Positions 18,516 through 28,387 are shown, counted from the stretch's first letter. The stretch: 64,000 bases of DNA from Clostridiales bacterium (GCA_015069575.1 SVIH01000002.1:1-64000), one strand, 5' to 3'. Notes: generated by a model from the letters alone, not told the origin. Numbers and translations are program-made.

Positions 18516-18570
18516 CTATTACAAGTCCAAAACACTCTTTTATTATAAAAAAGTTCGAACTTGTCAGTTG

Positions 18571-18647
18571 TGGTCGAGGCGACAGGATTCGAACCTGCGG
18601 CCTTTGCGTCCCGAACGCAACGCGCTACCAAACTGCGCTACGCCTCG
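18571..18647 (-). tRNA. tRNA-Pro(CGG)
   Basis: Reverse complement CGAGGCGTAGCGCAGTTTGGTAGCGCGTTGCGTTCGGGACGCAAAGGCCGCAGGTTCGAATCCTGTCGCCTCGACCA; cloverleaf, anticodon CGG, encoded CCA. Confidence 0.95.
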
Positions 18648-18783
18648 AACTATATTGCCATTTAAGTATATCTAAAAAGAAAAGTTTTGTCAAACAAAAT
18701 AAAAAATAAAATAAGTCTTGATTTTAGGGATTAACAATAGTATACTTATTAAGTACTTGTATATACAAAAGGAGAACTGAAAA

Positions 18784-19788
18784 ATGACAAAGCAAGAATT
18801 TTTTGCACAGGAAAAACTGCCTGTAGATAATATGCGCGAAAACCCTAACGTTAATTGCTATCAGTTGGCTGATACAAAACAGGTAATCTGCGAAATCGTT
18901 ATCGAAAGCAAAAAAGGTGGCGCACCTGTTGATGTTGCGGTTATGGCAGATACACATATTCATGTTGTAAGCGAAAAAGATGATAACGATGAAGAGGTTC
19001 AGCTTAGCAGTAAATGCCGCGGAATGATATTCAGGCATCCAAGCTGTTTTAAAGCGTTAGAAAATGCTACAAAAGCCGCTGAATACTGTGATTTTACGGT
19101 AATAGCAGGTGATGTAATTGATTACCTTACATATGGCGCACTTGATTATGCAAAGGAACTTTTCTTTGATAGATTACCTAACCTTATCTGCACGCTTGCT
19201 ATTCATGATGTTTCAAAAAATAATATGACAAACCTTCCCGATAAGCTTCCTTACGAAGAACGCATAAACATTTTAAAACCATATTGGCCTAATGATGTTC
19301 GATATGCTTCTAAAGTGGTAGGTGACAGGGCAGTGCTTGTAGGCCTTGATAACGATACTACAGGACATTATTTTGAAGATCAGGTTGAAAAATTAAAAGC
19401 CGAAATTATTAAGGCGCGCAAAGATAATAATATAATTTTTATTTTTCAGCATACTGCAATCGCAACAGGCAAGGAAGAAGATAAAGAAGCACCTAATTTC
19501 TTTGTAAACAGGTTTGAAACTTCAAACGTTTATGACCGTAGGCTTATCGGTAATCCACAGTATACAAACGAAACCGATAAAAAGATGCTTGAACTTATTC
19601 AAAGCAATTCTGATGTAATTAAGGGGATTTTCTGCGGTCACTTCCATGATGGAAACTATACAACACTTCCTGCATATTATATTGATGCTGAGGGCGTTAA
19701 ACACCATCAACCCATCGATCAGTATATTGTAAGTTCAACACCATATTGCTTGCCCTGGGGCGTTATTACAAGGGTTATTATAAAATAG
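18784..19788 (+). CDS. Metallophosphoesterase (calcineurin-like)
   Basis: 334 aa; VMADTHIH, AGDVIDY, IFQHTAI, GHFHDGNY motifs. Confidence 0.75.
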   Translation: MTKQEFFAQEKLPVDNMRENPNVNCYQLADTKQVICEIVIESKKGGAPVDVAVMADTHIHVVSEKDDNDEEVQLSSKCRGMIFRHPSCFKALENATKAAEYCDFTVIAGDVIDYLTYGALDYAKELFFDRLPNLICTLAIHDVSKNNMTNLPDKLPYEERINILKPYWPNDVRYASKVVGDRAVLVGLDNDTTGHYFEDQVEKLKAEIIKARKDNNIIFIFQHTAIATGKEEDKEAPNFFVNRFETSNVYDRRLIGNPQYTNETDKKMLELIQSNSDVIKGIFCGHFHDGNYTTLPAYYIDAEGVKHHQPIDQYIVSSTPYCLPWGVITRVIIK

Positions 19789-19823
19789 TGTAAAAAGAAA
19801 AATAAAATACATATTTATATTAG

Positions 19824-19851
19824 CAGATACTGATTCAGTATCTGTTTTTTT
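19824..19851 (+). terminator. Intrinsic terminator
   Basis: CAGATACTGA/TCAGTATCTG inverted repeat followed by a T-tract. Confidence 0.85.
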
Positions 19852-19874
19852 ATATATTTTGCATAGACTTTTTA

Positions 19875-19903
19875 TTGACTTTTGACTACTGGTATGCTAT
19901 GAT
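19875..19903 (+). promoter_or_regulatory. Sigma-A-type promoter for the GRE operon
   Basis: TTGACT-17 nt-TATGAT upstream of 19942. Confidence 0.65.
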
Positions 19904-19941
19904 TTATTTAGAGAAATTTATGTATTTTTAAGGAGGTAATT

Positions 19942-21999
19942 ATGTATAATACAAAATTATATGAGCAAGTTTTAAACAAAAAACATCATTCCTTCAGGCA
20001 ACAATTTAATAAAGAAATTGCTTCGGATTTTACTAACCCCGAAATTTTGCCCGTAACAAGAATGGCAATGCGATTAAGGGATGTTTTTAAACAGGAAAAG
20101 GCTGTTATTCTTGAAGGCCAAAAAATAGTATTTATTCGCACAATTACAGATGTGCCAAGTATATTTGATGAAGAAGAATGGGATAAAATCAAAAGCCAAC
20201 ATTATATTCATGAACTTGGATATTTTTCAAACGGCTGTCCTTGTTATGATAAGGCTATTTCAATAGGTCTTGATAAAAGCAAAGAACAGATATTGTTGAG
20301 ATTAGAACAAGCACAAAAGGATAATGATGTTGAAGGCGCAGCTTTTTTACAGGCAGCGGCAGAACAGATAGACAGCATTTTTTACTTAACTGATAAATAT
20401 ATCGAAGAAGCCAAAGCACAAAATAGGCGGGATGTTGTTGAACTTTTAACAAAAGTTCCTCATAAAAAAGCTGAAAGTTTTATTGAAGCACTTCAGTTTT
20501 TCCGTATACTTCACTATACCCTTTGGGCAGAAGGCGAATATCATAACACAGTTGGCAGATTTGACCAATATATGTATCCATATCTTAAAAATGACCTTGA
20601 AAAAGGCGTTCTTACAGAAGAACAGGCACAAGAACTTTTGGAAGAATTCTTTATGTCATTTAACTGGGATAATGATAAATATGTAGGCATTCAGCTTGGC
20701 GATAATGGTCAGTCAATGATGCTTGGCGGCTGTGATACAGAAGGTAATGATGCATATAATATTCTTTCACAGATGTGCTTAAGGGCAAGTTGCGAACTTA
20801 AACTTATCGATCCTAAGATTAATTTGCGTGTTTCAAAAGATACTCCTTTTGAACGCTATCAGGAAGGCACATATTTAACAAAAGCAGGGCTTGGATTCCC
20901 TCAGTACTCAAATGATGATATAGTAATTCCTGGTCTGGTTGATCTTGGTTATGAACTTGAAGATGCCCGTAATTATTCAGTTGCAGCTTGTTGGGAATTT
21001 ATTTTACCCGGTGAAGCAGATATTGTTAATATTGATGCGCTTTCATATCCTAAAATTGTTGAACAAGCAATGTTTGATCATCTTGAGCACAGTGAAACTT
21101 TTGATGAATTTATGGGATATGTTCGTAAAGGTATTTTCGAAGAATCTGAAATTATGCTTAAAAAATACGATAATTTATATTTTATTCCGGCACCTTTCTA
21201 TTCAACATTAATGCCCGGCTGTGTTGAAAACGCAAAAGATATTTCTTTAGGCGGAAAATATAATAATTACGGTATTCACGGCACAGGTATTGCAACAGCG
21301 GCAGATTCCCTTGAATCTATACGCACACATATTTTTGATAAAAAAGATATTTCTAAAAAAGATATGTTGGAAGCAGTTAAAAACGATTTCAAAGGCTTTG
21401 AAGAAATTCTTCATACTTGCCGATTTGAAGATGCAAAGATGGGCGATAACATTGATAGCGTTGATAATATCGCGTCAACCATTATTGGCTGGCATGCTGA
21501 TTCAGTAAAAGGCAAGAAAAATCAAAGGGGTGGAATATTTAGAACAGGATCAGGTTCTGCAATGTATTATTTATGGCACGCCAATGAAATAAATGCTTCT
21601 GCCGATGGCAGAAGAAAGGGCGAACCCTTTGGTGCAAACTATTCACCAAGTATTTATGTAAAATCAAAAGGTCCTTTTTCCGTAATACAATCTTTTGCAA
21701 AACCACCGCTTCAAAGGGCAATAAACGGCGGACCTTTAACCATGGAATTCCATTCTACTATATTTGATACTGATGAGGGTATAGATCAGGTTGCAAAACT
21801 CGTTAAGCAGTATATTGATTTAGGTGGACATCAGTTGCAACTTAATTCAATTAACCGTCAAAGGCTTCTTGATGCGCAAAAACATCCTGAAAACTATACA
21901 AATCTCATTGTTCGTATTTGGGGTTGGAGTGCGTATTTTGTTGAACTTGATAAAGAATATCAGGATCACTTGATTTTAAGGCAAGAATTTAATGAATAG
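19942..21999 (+). CDS. Glycyl radical enzyme (PFL-like, divergent)
   Basis: 685 aa; RIWGWSAYF near the C-terminus in place of RVxGYxAxF; ACWEF candidate catalytic Cys; adjacent to a GRE activase. Confidence 0.85.
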   Translation: MYNTKLYEQVLNKKHHSFRQQFNKEIASDFTNPEILPVTRMAMRLRDVFKQEKAVILEGQKIVFIRTITDVPSIFDEEEWDKIKSQHYIHELGYFSNGCPCYDKAISIGLDKSKEQILLRLEQAQKDNDVEGAAFLQAAAEQIDSIFYLTDKYIEEAKAQNRRDVVELLTKVPHKKAESFIEALQFFRILHYTLWAEGEYHNTVGRFDQYMYPYLKNDLEKGVLTEEQAQELLEEFFMSFNWDNDKYVGIQLGDNGQSMMLGGCDTEGNDAYNILSQMCLRASCELKLIDPKINLRVSKDTPFERYQEGTYLTKAGLGFPQYSNDDIVIPGLVDLGYELEDARNYSVAACWEFILPGEADIVNIDALSYPKIVEQAMFDHLEHSETFDEFMGYVRKGIFEESEIMLKKYDNLYFIPAPFYSTLMPGCVENAKDISLGGKYNNYGIHGTGIATAADSLESIRTHIFDKKDISKKDMLEAVKNDFKGFEEILHTCRFEDAKMGDNIDSVDNIASTIIGWHADSVKGKKNQRGGIFRTGSGSAMYYLWHANEINASADGRRKGEPFGANYSPSIYVKSKGPFSVIQSFAKPPLQRAINGGPLTMEFHSTIFDTDEGIDQVAKLVKQYIDLGGHQLQLNSINRQRLLDAQKHPENYTNLIVRIWGWSAYFVELDKEYQDHLILRQEFNE

Positions 22000-22825
22000 T
22001 TTAATTTTCGATATAAAAGAATTTGGTTTACATGATGGTTCGGGCTTGCGCACCACAGTGTTTTTTAAGGGGTGTCCGTTAAGATGCGTGTGGTGCCATA
22101 ACCCTGAAGGGCAAAGTTTTACTAAAGAAATAACAAAAAATCCCAATAAATGCACCCATTGTGGATTATGCGAAAAAGGCTGTAACCATAAAGAATGCAA
22201 AGAAGCGGGCGTATGTTTAAAAATCTGCCCTAACGATAATGTAAAAGTAGTTGGTGTAGAATATACACCAATGCAACTTGCTGAAAAACTTTTAAAAAAC
22301 AAAGCTTTTTTAAATATGGGCGGTGTAACTTTTTCAGGGGGCGAACCGCTGTGCCACGGTGATTTTATTCTTGAAACAATAAAGTATCTTCAAAATATAA
22401 AAACAGCAGTTGAAACCTGCGGATATGTTAAAACAGAAGATTTTTTAAAAGTAACGGATAAAATTGACGAAATTTTTATGGACATAAAGTTAATTGATGA
22501 TGATGAACATATCAGATATACAGGTGTAAGTAATAAATTAATATTAGAAAACGCACGCAAAATATTAGCAAAAAGATTTGTAACGATACGTGTTCCGTTG
22601 ATTCCATCAATAACAGATACTGATAAAAATTTAAAAGGTATTGCTGAATTTTTGCTTCCTTATAAAGATAATGTTTTGGTTGAACTTATACCTTATAATA
22701 GAATGACAGGAGCAAAATATAAAAATTTAGGTATTGAATATAATTCGGAATTTAATGAAAATGCAATACTAAATAAAAACACGGATATTTTTACTAAGAA
22801 AGGAATAAATGCAATATCGTATTAG
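21992..22825 (+). CDS. Glycyl-radical enzyme activating protein (radical SAM, with 2x4Fe4S-type Cys cluster)
   Basis: FFKGCPLRCVWCHNPEG radical SAM CxxxCxxC; CxxCxxC ferredoxin-like insert; overlaps the GRE stop codon. Confidence 0.93.
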   Translation: MNSLIFDIKEFGLHDGSGLRTTVFFKGCPLRCVWCHNPEGQSFTKEITKNPNKCTHCGLCEKGCNHKECKEAGVCLKICPNDNVKVVGVEYTPMQLAEKLLKNKAFLNMGGVTFSGGEPLCHGDFILETIKYLQNIKTAVETCGYVKTEDFLKVTDKIDEIFMDIKLIDDDEHIRYTGVSNKLILENARKILAKRFVTIRVPLIPSITDTDKNLKGIAEFLLPYKDNVLVELIPYNRMTGAKYKNLGIEYNSEFNENAILNKNTDIFTKKGINAISY

Positions 22826-22834
22826 GTGAATATA

Positions 22835-24931
22835 ATGTATAAATTTAAGCAAACTTCGCTGTATTTTGATAATAAAGTAATATTAAAAAATATAAATCCA
22901 TGGGTGAACACAAGATTAGAACCTTGGGAACCTAAAAAGGATTGCAAGATATTTCTTAATTTAAAACAAAGTGATGAGCAAAGTTTATATTTTGAAAGTG
23001 AAAACGGTGCGGCAAACTTAACCGTAACATTAAAACAGGAAGATAACAGTTTTGCACTGTATCTTAGTGGCGGATATAATGCAGAAGGAATAATGGGTTT
23101 TGGAACACACCTTAATGCACTTAAAAATCTTGGTTTTGATTTTGGTATAAATTATAAAGGTAACTATGTTTCGGGATTTATGGATTACCTCTTTTGGCAA
23201 AGACCACATATCAGCAGTAAACTTAGCACCTTAAAAGATAGAACTCAAGTTATATTATATAAAAATAATGAAAATAAAACATATCTTAATTCCGTTTGTG
23301 ATGATATGTTTAAAACAGAGTTCTTTTATGCAAAAAACAATCGAATATCATTGGCTGTGTGCTCAAACACCTTGTGCGACAGTATTAATGAATGTGTGCT
23401 CATAGGTTCATATGGCAAGGACGAGTATTCTTTACCTGAAAAAGCAGTGGGCTTTGGCTTAAAAGTTATGCAAAAGCAAGGCGTTTTAAGGAAGCACAAA
23501 AAATACCCTGAAGATCTTGAATATTTAGGTTGGTGTTCTTGGGATGCATTCCAATGTGATGTAACAAGCAAGAATCTTTTAGAAAAAGCGCAGGAATTTA
23601 AGGATAAAGATATTCCTGTAAGATGGATGATACTTGATGATACATGGTGCGATGTTTCATGTATAAGTATAAAAACCATGCATTCCCGCGAACTTAATGA
23701 TTGGGAAGCGCCTAAAAAGAGATTTCCCGATGGATTAAAGAAAGCAATTAATGATGTTAAAGATCAATACGGCTTAAAGGTGGGAATATGGCATCCTATA
23801 AGCGGATACTGGTATGGTATTAATCCTGATGGACCTTTAGCAAAAAGATATCCTGAACTTTTTGAACATACTATTCCGGGTATGTATCCTGATGGAACAA
23901 GATTAATGCATTCTTTTGAAAAAAACAAAATTACAAAATATTATGATTTGCAGTATAAGTTTTATAAAGATTGCGGTGCAGATTTTGTAAAAGTAGATAA
24001 TCAGGGTTCAACAATACAGTTTTCTTATTTTAAGGGCGGAATAGGTAAGGTAACAAAAAATCTTCATAATGCCATTGAAAAGGCAACAAAAAAATACTTT
24101 AATAAAGAAATTATTAACTGTATGGGTATGCCTGTAGAAAACTTTTGGAACCGTACATATTCCAATGTAAACCGCTTTAGTGGTGACTTTTTGCCTGAAG
24201 ACAGAAACTGGTTTGTTGATCATATTTTGCAATGCAGTTATAACAGCATATCACAGGGTACTGTGTATACAGGGGATTGGGATATGTTCTGGTCTGATGA
24301 TGATCAGGCTAAAAAGAATGCAGTATTAAGGGCATTAAGCGGCGGACCGATATATGTTTCTGATAAACTTGACCGCAGTATAAAAGAAGTTATTATGCCT
24401 CTTGCATTTTCTGACGGCAGAATTTTAAGGCTTGAAAATCATCCTTTGATAACAAAAGATTGTCTTTTTGAAGATGCCCGCAGTAACGGTAAAATATTTA
24501 AAATCTTTAACACATATAAAGGCGCAGGAATGCTTGCTGCATTTAACCTTGATAAAAAGGAACAACAGGTACAAGGTACTGTTTCGGCTAAAGATATTTC
24601 AGGGTTAAAACAAGGCAAATATGTTGTTTACAACTGGTTTACCGGCGAAAACTTTGTTGTTGATTATGAAGAAAACACTGATCTTATGCTTAAAAATTAT
24701 GATGATTTCAGATTGTTGATATTTACAAAAATAACAAACGGCAAAGCGATTTTGGGCTTGAAGGAAAAATATATAATGCCCAAAACATTCAAAACTGTAA
24801 AAGGCGAAACTGAAGTTTTTGATAACGGCACATTGCTTGTTTATTCTGAAAAAGATGTTCCCGGTTTTGAAAAGGTAGAGGAAAATATTTATTCCAAAAA
24901 AGTTGTTAAAGGTGAAAAAATTATAATTTAA
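22835..24931 (+). CDS. Sip1-related alpha-galactosidase/raffinose synthase-like glycoside hydrolase (GH36 superfamily)
   Basis: LGWCSWDAFQCDVT, MILDDTWCDV, FVKVDNQ, SGDFLPEDRNWFVDHILQCSYNS motifs. Confidence 0.85.
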   Translation: MYKFKQTSLYFDNKVILKNINPWVNTRLEPWEPKKDCKIFLNLKQSDEQSLYFESENGAANLTVTLKQEDNSFALYLSGGYNAEGIMGFGTHLNALKNLGFDFGINYKGNYVSGFMDYLFWQRPHISSKLSTLKDRTQVILYKNNENKTYLNSVCDDMFKTEFFYAKNNRISLAVCSNTLCDSINECVLIGSYGKDEYSLPEKAVGFGLKVMQKQGVLRKHKKYPEDLEYLGWCSWDAFQCDVTSKNLLEKAQEFKDKDIPVRWMILDDTWCDVSCISIKTMHSRELNDWEAPKKRFPDGLKKAINDVKDQYGLKVGIWHPISGYWYGINPDGPLAKRYPELFEHTIPGMYPDGTRLMHSFEKNKITKYYDLQYKFYKDCGADFVKVDNQGSTIQFSYFKGGIGKVTKNLHNAIEKATKKYFNKEIINCMGMPVENFWNRTYSNVNRFSGDFLPEDRNWFVDHILQCSYNSISQGTVYTGDWDMFWSDDDQAKKNAVLRALSGGPIYVSDKLDRSIKEVIMPLAFSDGRILRLENHPLITKDCLFEDARSNGKIFKIFNTYKGAGMLAAFNLDKKEQQVQGTVSAKDISGLKQGKYVVYNWFTGENFVVDYEENTDLMLKNYDDFRLLIFTKITNGKAILGLKEKYIMPKTFKTVKGETEVFDNGTLLVYSEKDVPGFEKVEENIYSKKVVKGEKIII

Positions 24932-24949
24932 GGTATAATTTAATAGAAA

Positions 24950-24988
24950 AAAGCACAGAATTTTTACTGAGGTGAAGATCTGTGCTTT
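24950..24988 (+). terminator. Hairpin plus T-tract overlapping the next gene start
   Basis: AAAGCACAGA/TCTGTGCTTT 10-bp stem followed by ATTTTTTG; SD in loop, GTG start in right arm. Confidence 0.7.
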
Positions 24989-25500
24989 ATTTTTTGCTTT
25001 TTTTTGTGGTTTTTCTCATACCTGTAAGTATCAGGTTTTGGGCAGACACTGAAAAAGATGCAATAATAATACGGGCGGAAATTATGCTCCCGTTCAAGTC
25101 GGGGATAAAATTTTTAAAAAAAAGCATCACTGCAAAAAAGGTTATTTCATCACTGTTTTCACGCAAGAAAGCAAAACAAAATAAAGCACCGATCTTCAAT
25201 ATTGTTCTAAAACATTCAAGAATAAAAAAACTTGATGTTCAGGCTTTGATTGGCACAGGTGATGCTTCAACAACGGCTTTGATAACAGGAAAAGCCTTTG
25301 GTTTAATTGCACCTGTGGCGGCAAATATCTCAAAAGGAAATTTTAATCTTAATATAACACCTGTTTTTGAAAAAGCAATATTTAATTTTTCAGGTGAATG
25401 TATATTTAGGCTCAATCTTGCAAGAATAATTATTATATTTACAAAAATTAAATTTTCAGGGGGTAAGAAAAAATGGAAAAGCATCCGATTGAAAACATAA
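24982..25500 (+). CDS. DUF2953-like membrane-associated protein
   Basis: 172 aa, N-terminal TM segment, immediately upstream of a GerW-like gene as in Clostridia. Confidence 0.65.
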   Translation: MLYFLLFFVVFLIPVSIRFWADTEKDAIIIRAEIMLPFKSGIKFLKKSITAKKVISSLFSRKKAKQNKAPIFNIVLKHSRIKKLDVQALIGTGDASTTALITGKAFGLIAPVAANISKGNFNLNITPVFEKAIFNFSGECIFRLNLARIIIIFTKIKFSGGKKKWKSIRLKT

Positions 25501-25856
25501 TTGGCGCAACAATGGAAAATCTTAATAAAATGATAGATGTGGATAAAGTTATCGGCAACGCGGTAGTTGCGCCTAACGGTGCAACAGTGATACCTGTTTC
25601 GCAAGTATCTTTTGGTTTTGTTTCCGGTGGTGGCGAGTATGATTTTGAAAACAGCAAAAAAGAAGATTTTCCGTTTCTTGGGGCATCAGGCGCAGGTATT
25701 TCAGTTAAACCCAACGGTTTTTTAGTGCTTTCAGGTGAAGCAATAAGATTTTTACCGATTCAGAAAAACACAAGTTATGATAAATTAATAGATCTTGTTC
25801 CGCAAGTTTTTGAACAAATAAAAAACATTAAACAGGAAGAAGATACCGGTATTTAA
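25473..25856 (+). CDS. GerW/YtfJ family sporulation protein
   Basis: 127 aa; HPIENIIGATMENL...VIPVSQVSFGFVSGGGEYDF signature. Confidence 0.9.
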   Translation: MEKHPIENIIGATMENLNKMIDVDKVIGNAVVAPNGATVIPVSQVSFGFVSGGGEYDFENSKKEDFPFLGASGAGISVKPNGFLVLSGEAIRFLPIQKNTSYDKLIDLVPQVFEQIKNIKQEEDTGI

Positions 25857-25872
25857 AATTACATTAAAACGC

Positions 25873-25902
25873 AAAATAGGATAAAGGAATTTATCCTATT
25901 TT
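25873..25902 (+). terminator. Intrinsic terminator
   Basis: AAAATAGGATAAA-GGAA-TTTATCCTATTTT plus T-tract. Confidence 0.85.
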
Positions 25903-25921
25903 TATTTTTAAGGTGATTATT

Positions 25922-26989
25922 ATGAAAAAATTTTTAGCAGTTTTGCTGATTTTAATAAGCGTTACTGCATTTAATGTAACGCCAAAATGCGCTTCTTTAA
26001 GTGCGTATACGGTAATAGAACAGACTTCAGGCAGAGTTTTATATTCTTGTAATGGTGATAGTAAAATGCCAATGGCAAGTACCACAAAAGTAATGACGGC
26101 AGTTTTAGTTATTGAAAACCTTGATTTAGAAAAAGAATATACAGTGCCTGACGAAGCTATAGGAATAGAAGGCTCATCAATTTATTTAAAAAAGGGTGAA
26201 GTTCTTACAGGAATGGAACTTTTATATGGGCTTATGATGGCTTCAGGAAACGATGCTGCCCACGCCCTTGCAATATTAACAAGCGGAAGTACAGATGAAT
26301 TTATTTATCAGATGAATATGAAAGCACAGGAGTTGGGTTTAAAGAATACACATTTTGCAGATCCTTGCGGATTAAGAAGTGATGGTCACTATACCACAAG
26401 TAACGATTTGGCATTTCTTTGCGCTTATGCTATGAAAAATCCGCTGTTTTGCCAGGTAGTAGCAACAAAAAATTATCAGATAAGGGGAGTGCAGGGTACA
26501 AGATATCTGTATAACAAAAACCGTATTTTAGGAGAGTTTGAAGGCGGAAACGGTATAAAAACAGGATATACAAGGGCAGCAGGCAGGTGCCTTTGTTCTT
26601 CTGCTAAAAGAGATAATATGCAGATTATTTCAGTTGTGCTTAATGACTATAATTGGTTCAACAATTCCAAAGCATTAATGGAAAAAGCGTTTAACGAATA
26701 TTCTATGGTGCAGATAGCAAAAAAAGATAAAATAGTAACTTCTGTAAATATTAGTGGCTCAAATAATGAAAAGTGTGATATAATAACAGGCGAAGATGTT
26801 TTTTACCCTTTAAAAAAGGGTGAATATATAAGAGCGAAATATGATGTTGTATTAAATAAACAGGCACCTGTAAAAAAAGGCGAAAGTGCGGGCAAGGTGT
26901 ATTTTTATTTGAACGATTCATTGGTTAAGGAAAGTTTTTGTGTTTTTAATAATGATATTCAAAAACATCATTCTTTGTTTGGGGGCTGA
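25922..26989 (+). CDS. D-alanyl-D-alanine carboxypeptidase (DacF-like)
   Basis: SxxK MASTTKVMTA, SGND, KTGYT penicillin-binding motifs; signal peptide. Confidence 0.9.
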   Translation: MKKFLAVLLILISVTAFNVTPKCASLSAYTVIEQTSGRVLYSCNGDSKMPMASTTKVMTAVLVIENLDLEKEYTVPDEAIGIEGSSIYLKKGEVLTGMELLYGLMMASGNDAAHALAILTSGSTDEFIYQMNMKAQELGLKNTHFADPCGLRSDGHYTTSNDLAFLCAYAMKNPLFCQVVATKNYQIRGVQGTRYLYNKNRILGEFEGGNGIKTGYTRAAGRCLCSSAKRDNMQIISVVLNDYNWFNNSKALMEKAFNEYSMVQIAKKDKIVTSVNISGSNNEKCDIITGEDVFYPLKKGEYIRAKYDVVLNKQAPVKKGESAGKVYFYLNDSLVKESFCVFNNDIQKHHSLFGG

Positions 26990-26994
26990 TTTTT

Positions 26995-27699
26995 ATGAGA
27001 TTACAAAAATATATGGCTGATTGTGCTGTAGCATCACGAAGGGCATCAGAGCAACTTATATTACAGGGCAGGGTGGCAATAAACGGTGTAACCGTAACTG
27101 AACTTGGCACAAAAGTTAACGAAGGCGATAAAGTTACTTTTGATGGAAATGTTATAAAACCCGTTAAAAAACGGGTGTACATAATGCTAAATAAACCCGA
27201 TAAGGTTATGAGCACTGTTTCTGATCCCGAAGGCAGAACTACAGTTTTAGATCTTATTGAAGAAAAAACGCGCCTTTATCCTGTTGGCAGGCTTGATTAT
27301 CATACCGAAGGTCTTATTCTGCTTGTAAATGATGGCGATGTTGCGTATCATTTAACTCACCCTAAATTTGAAATAGAAAAAGAATACCTTGTAACCATTC
27401 AGGGTGAAATTTCAAGGGAAGAAGTTTTAAAACTTCAGTCAGGCGTTATAATTGACGGCCAAAAAACCGCACCAAGCAAGGTGCGTGTAACGGAGGTTAC
27501 TGACCATACTACAAGCCTTTCCGTTATTATTCATGAAGGCAGAAACAGGCAGGTTAGAAAAATGTTTGAAGCCATTAATAAAAAGGTAATTCACCTTACT
27601 CGTTTCCGCCATGGCGAACTTGTGCTTACAGGTTTAAAACCGGGGCAATGGCGATATCTTAATGATGAAGAAATAACTTATCTTGAAAATTTAAAATAA
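26995..27699 (+). CDS. Pseudouridine synthase (RluB/RsuA family)
   Basis: S4 domain MRLQKYMADCAVASRRASEQLI; VGRLDYHTEGLILL catalytic motif. Confidence 0.93.
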   Translation: MRLQKYMADCAVASRRASEQLILQGRVAINGVTVTELGTKVNEGDKVTFDGNVIKPVKKRVYIMLNKPDKVMSTVSDPEGRTTVLDLIEEKTRLYPVGRLDYHTEGLILLVNDGDVAYHLTHPKFEIEKEYLVTIQGEISREEVLKLQSGVIIDGQKTAPSKVRVTEVTDHTTSLSVIIHEGRNRQVRKMFEAINKKVIHLTRFRHGELVLTGLKPGQWRYLNDEEITYLENLK

Positions 27700-27769
27700 T
27701 TAAATAAAAAGCAAGATTATAACCAAAAACTGCTTGCCAAAAATATATACTTTGTGATATTATATACTA

Positions 27770-27910
27770 CGATAACTTTGAACATTTGTTGCGTATATTT
27801 TGGTGTAATGCAAGCCGAAACACGCACTGCGAAAGGGCCGAAATGGGCGTTTTAAAAGAACATACAAACTTGCATACAATTAAAAAAATAAAGGTTCAAC
27901 GCCTTTATTT
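27770..27910 (+). ncRNA. Candidate structured RNA or leader, identity unknown
   Basis: TTGCCA-18-TATTAT promoter (27734-27763) followed by about 140 nt with no ORF, ending in AAATAAAGG-TTCAACG-CCTTTATTT; internal pairing ATGCAAG/CTTGCAT. Confidence 0.4.
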
Positions 27911-27931
27911 AATATATTTTTCTAAAAAATA

Positions 27932-27982
27932 CACAGCGTAAGTAATTTCTTTTGTAAGATTATACTTGGGCTGTGCTTTTTT
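27932..27982 (+). terminator. Terminator-like hairpin upstream of the oad operon
   Basis: CACAGC/GCTGTG plus inner AAGTA/TACTT pairing, then TTTTTT. Confidence 0.7.
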
Positions 27983-28037
27983 ATTATTCTAATTAAAGTG
28001 CTTTGCACTTATTTCTAGAGAGGTGAATTTTTTAAAA

Positions 28038-28367
28038 ATGAATTTAGCATTTCAATTAGACTTTGCTTCTATCACGGATTCATTAAAGGTAACTGCAATT
28101 GGTATTTTAGTAGTTTTTGCAATTCTTGCCATTATCATCGTGCTTATTGAGGCGCTTCACACAGTTTTAAAGGATAAAAAGGAAGAAGCCCCTGCGCCCG
28201 CTGTAGAAAAAAAGGTAGAAAAGCGAATTTCAGCAGGTGTTATGGCAGATGTTCCTGATGCAGATAATGCACAGAACGATCCTGAATTTATTGCTGCCGT
28301 ATCAAGTGCAATTACTTGTGTAACAGGTAATGCAAATTTTAAAATCAAATCAATTAAAAAAGGTTAA
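28038..28367 (+). CDS. OadG-like gamma subunit of Na+-pumping decarboxylase
   Basis: Single TM helix, Pro/Ala-rich linker, operon context. Confidence 0.75.
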   Translation: MNLAFQLDFASITDSLKVTAIGILVVFAILAIIIVLIEALHTVLKDKKEEAPAPAVEKKVEKRISAGVMADVPDADNAQNDPEFIAAVSSAITCVTGNANFKIKSIKKG

Positions 28368-28387
28368 GTTTAAGGAGAAAATAAAAA

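Noticed and set aside
18400-18675. 91-aa plus-strand ORF crossing the phage terminator and tRNA-Pro
   Set aside because: Runs through a terminator hairpin and a tRNA gene; no SD.
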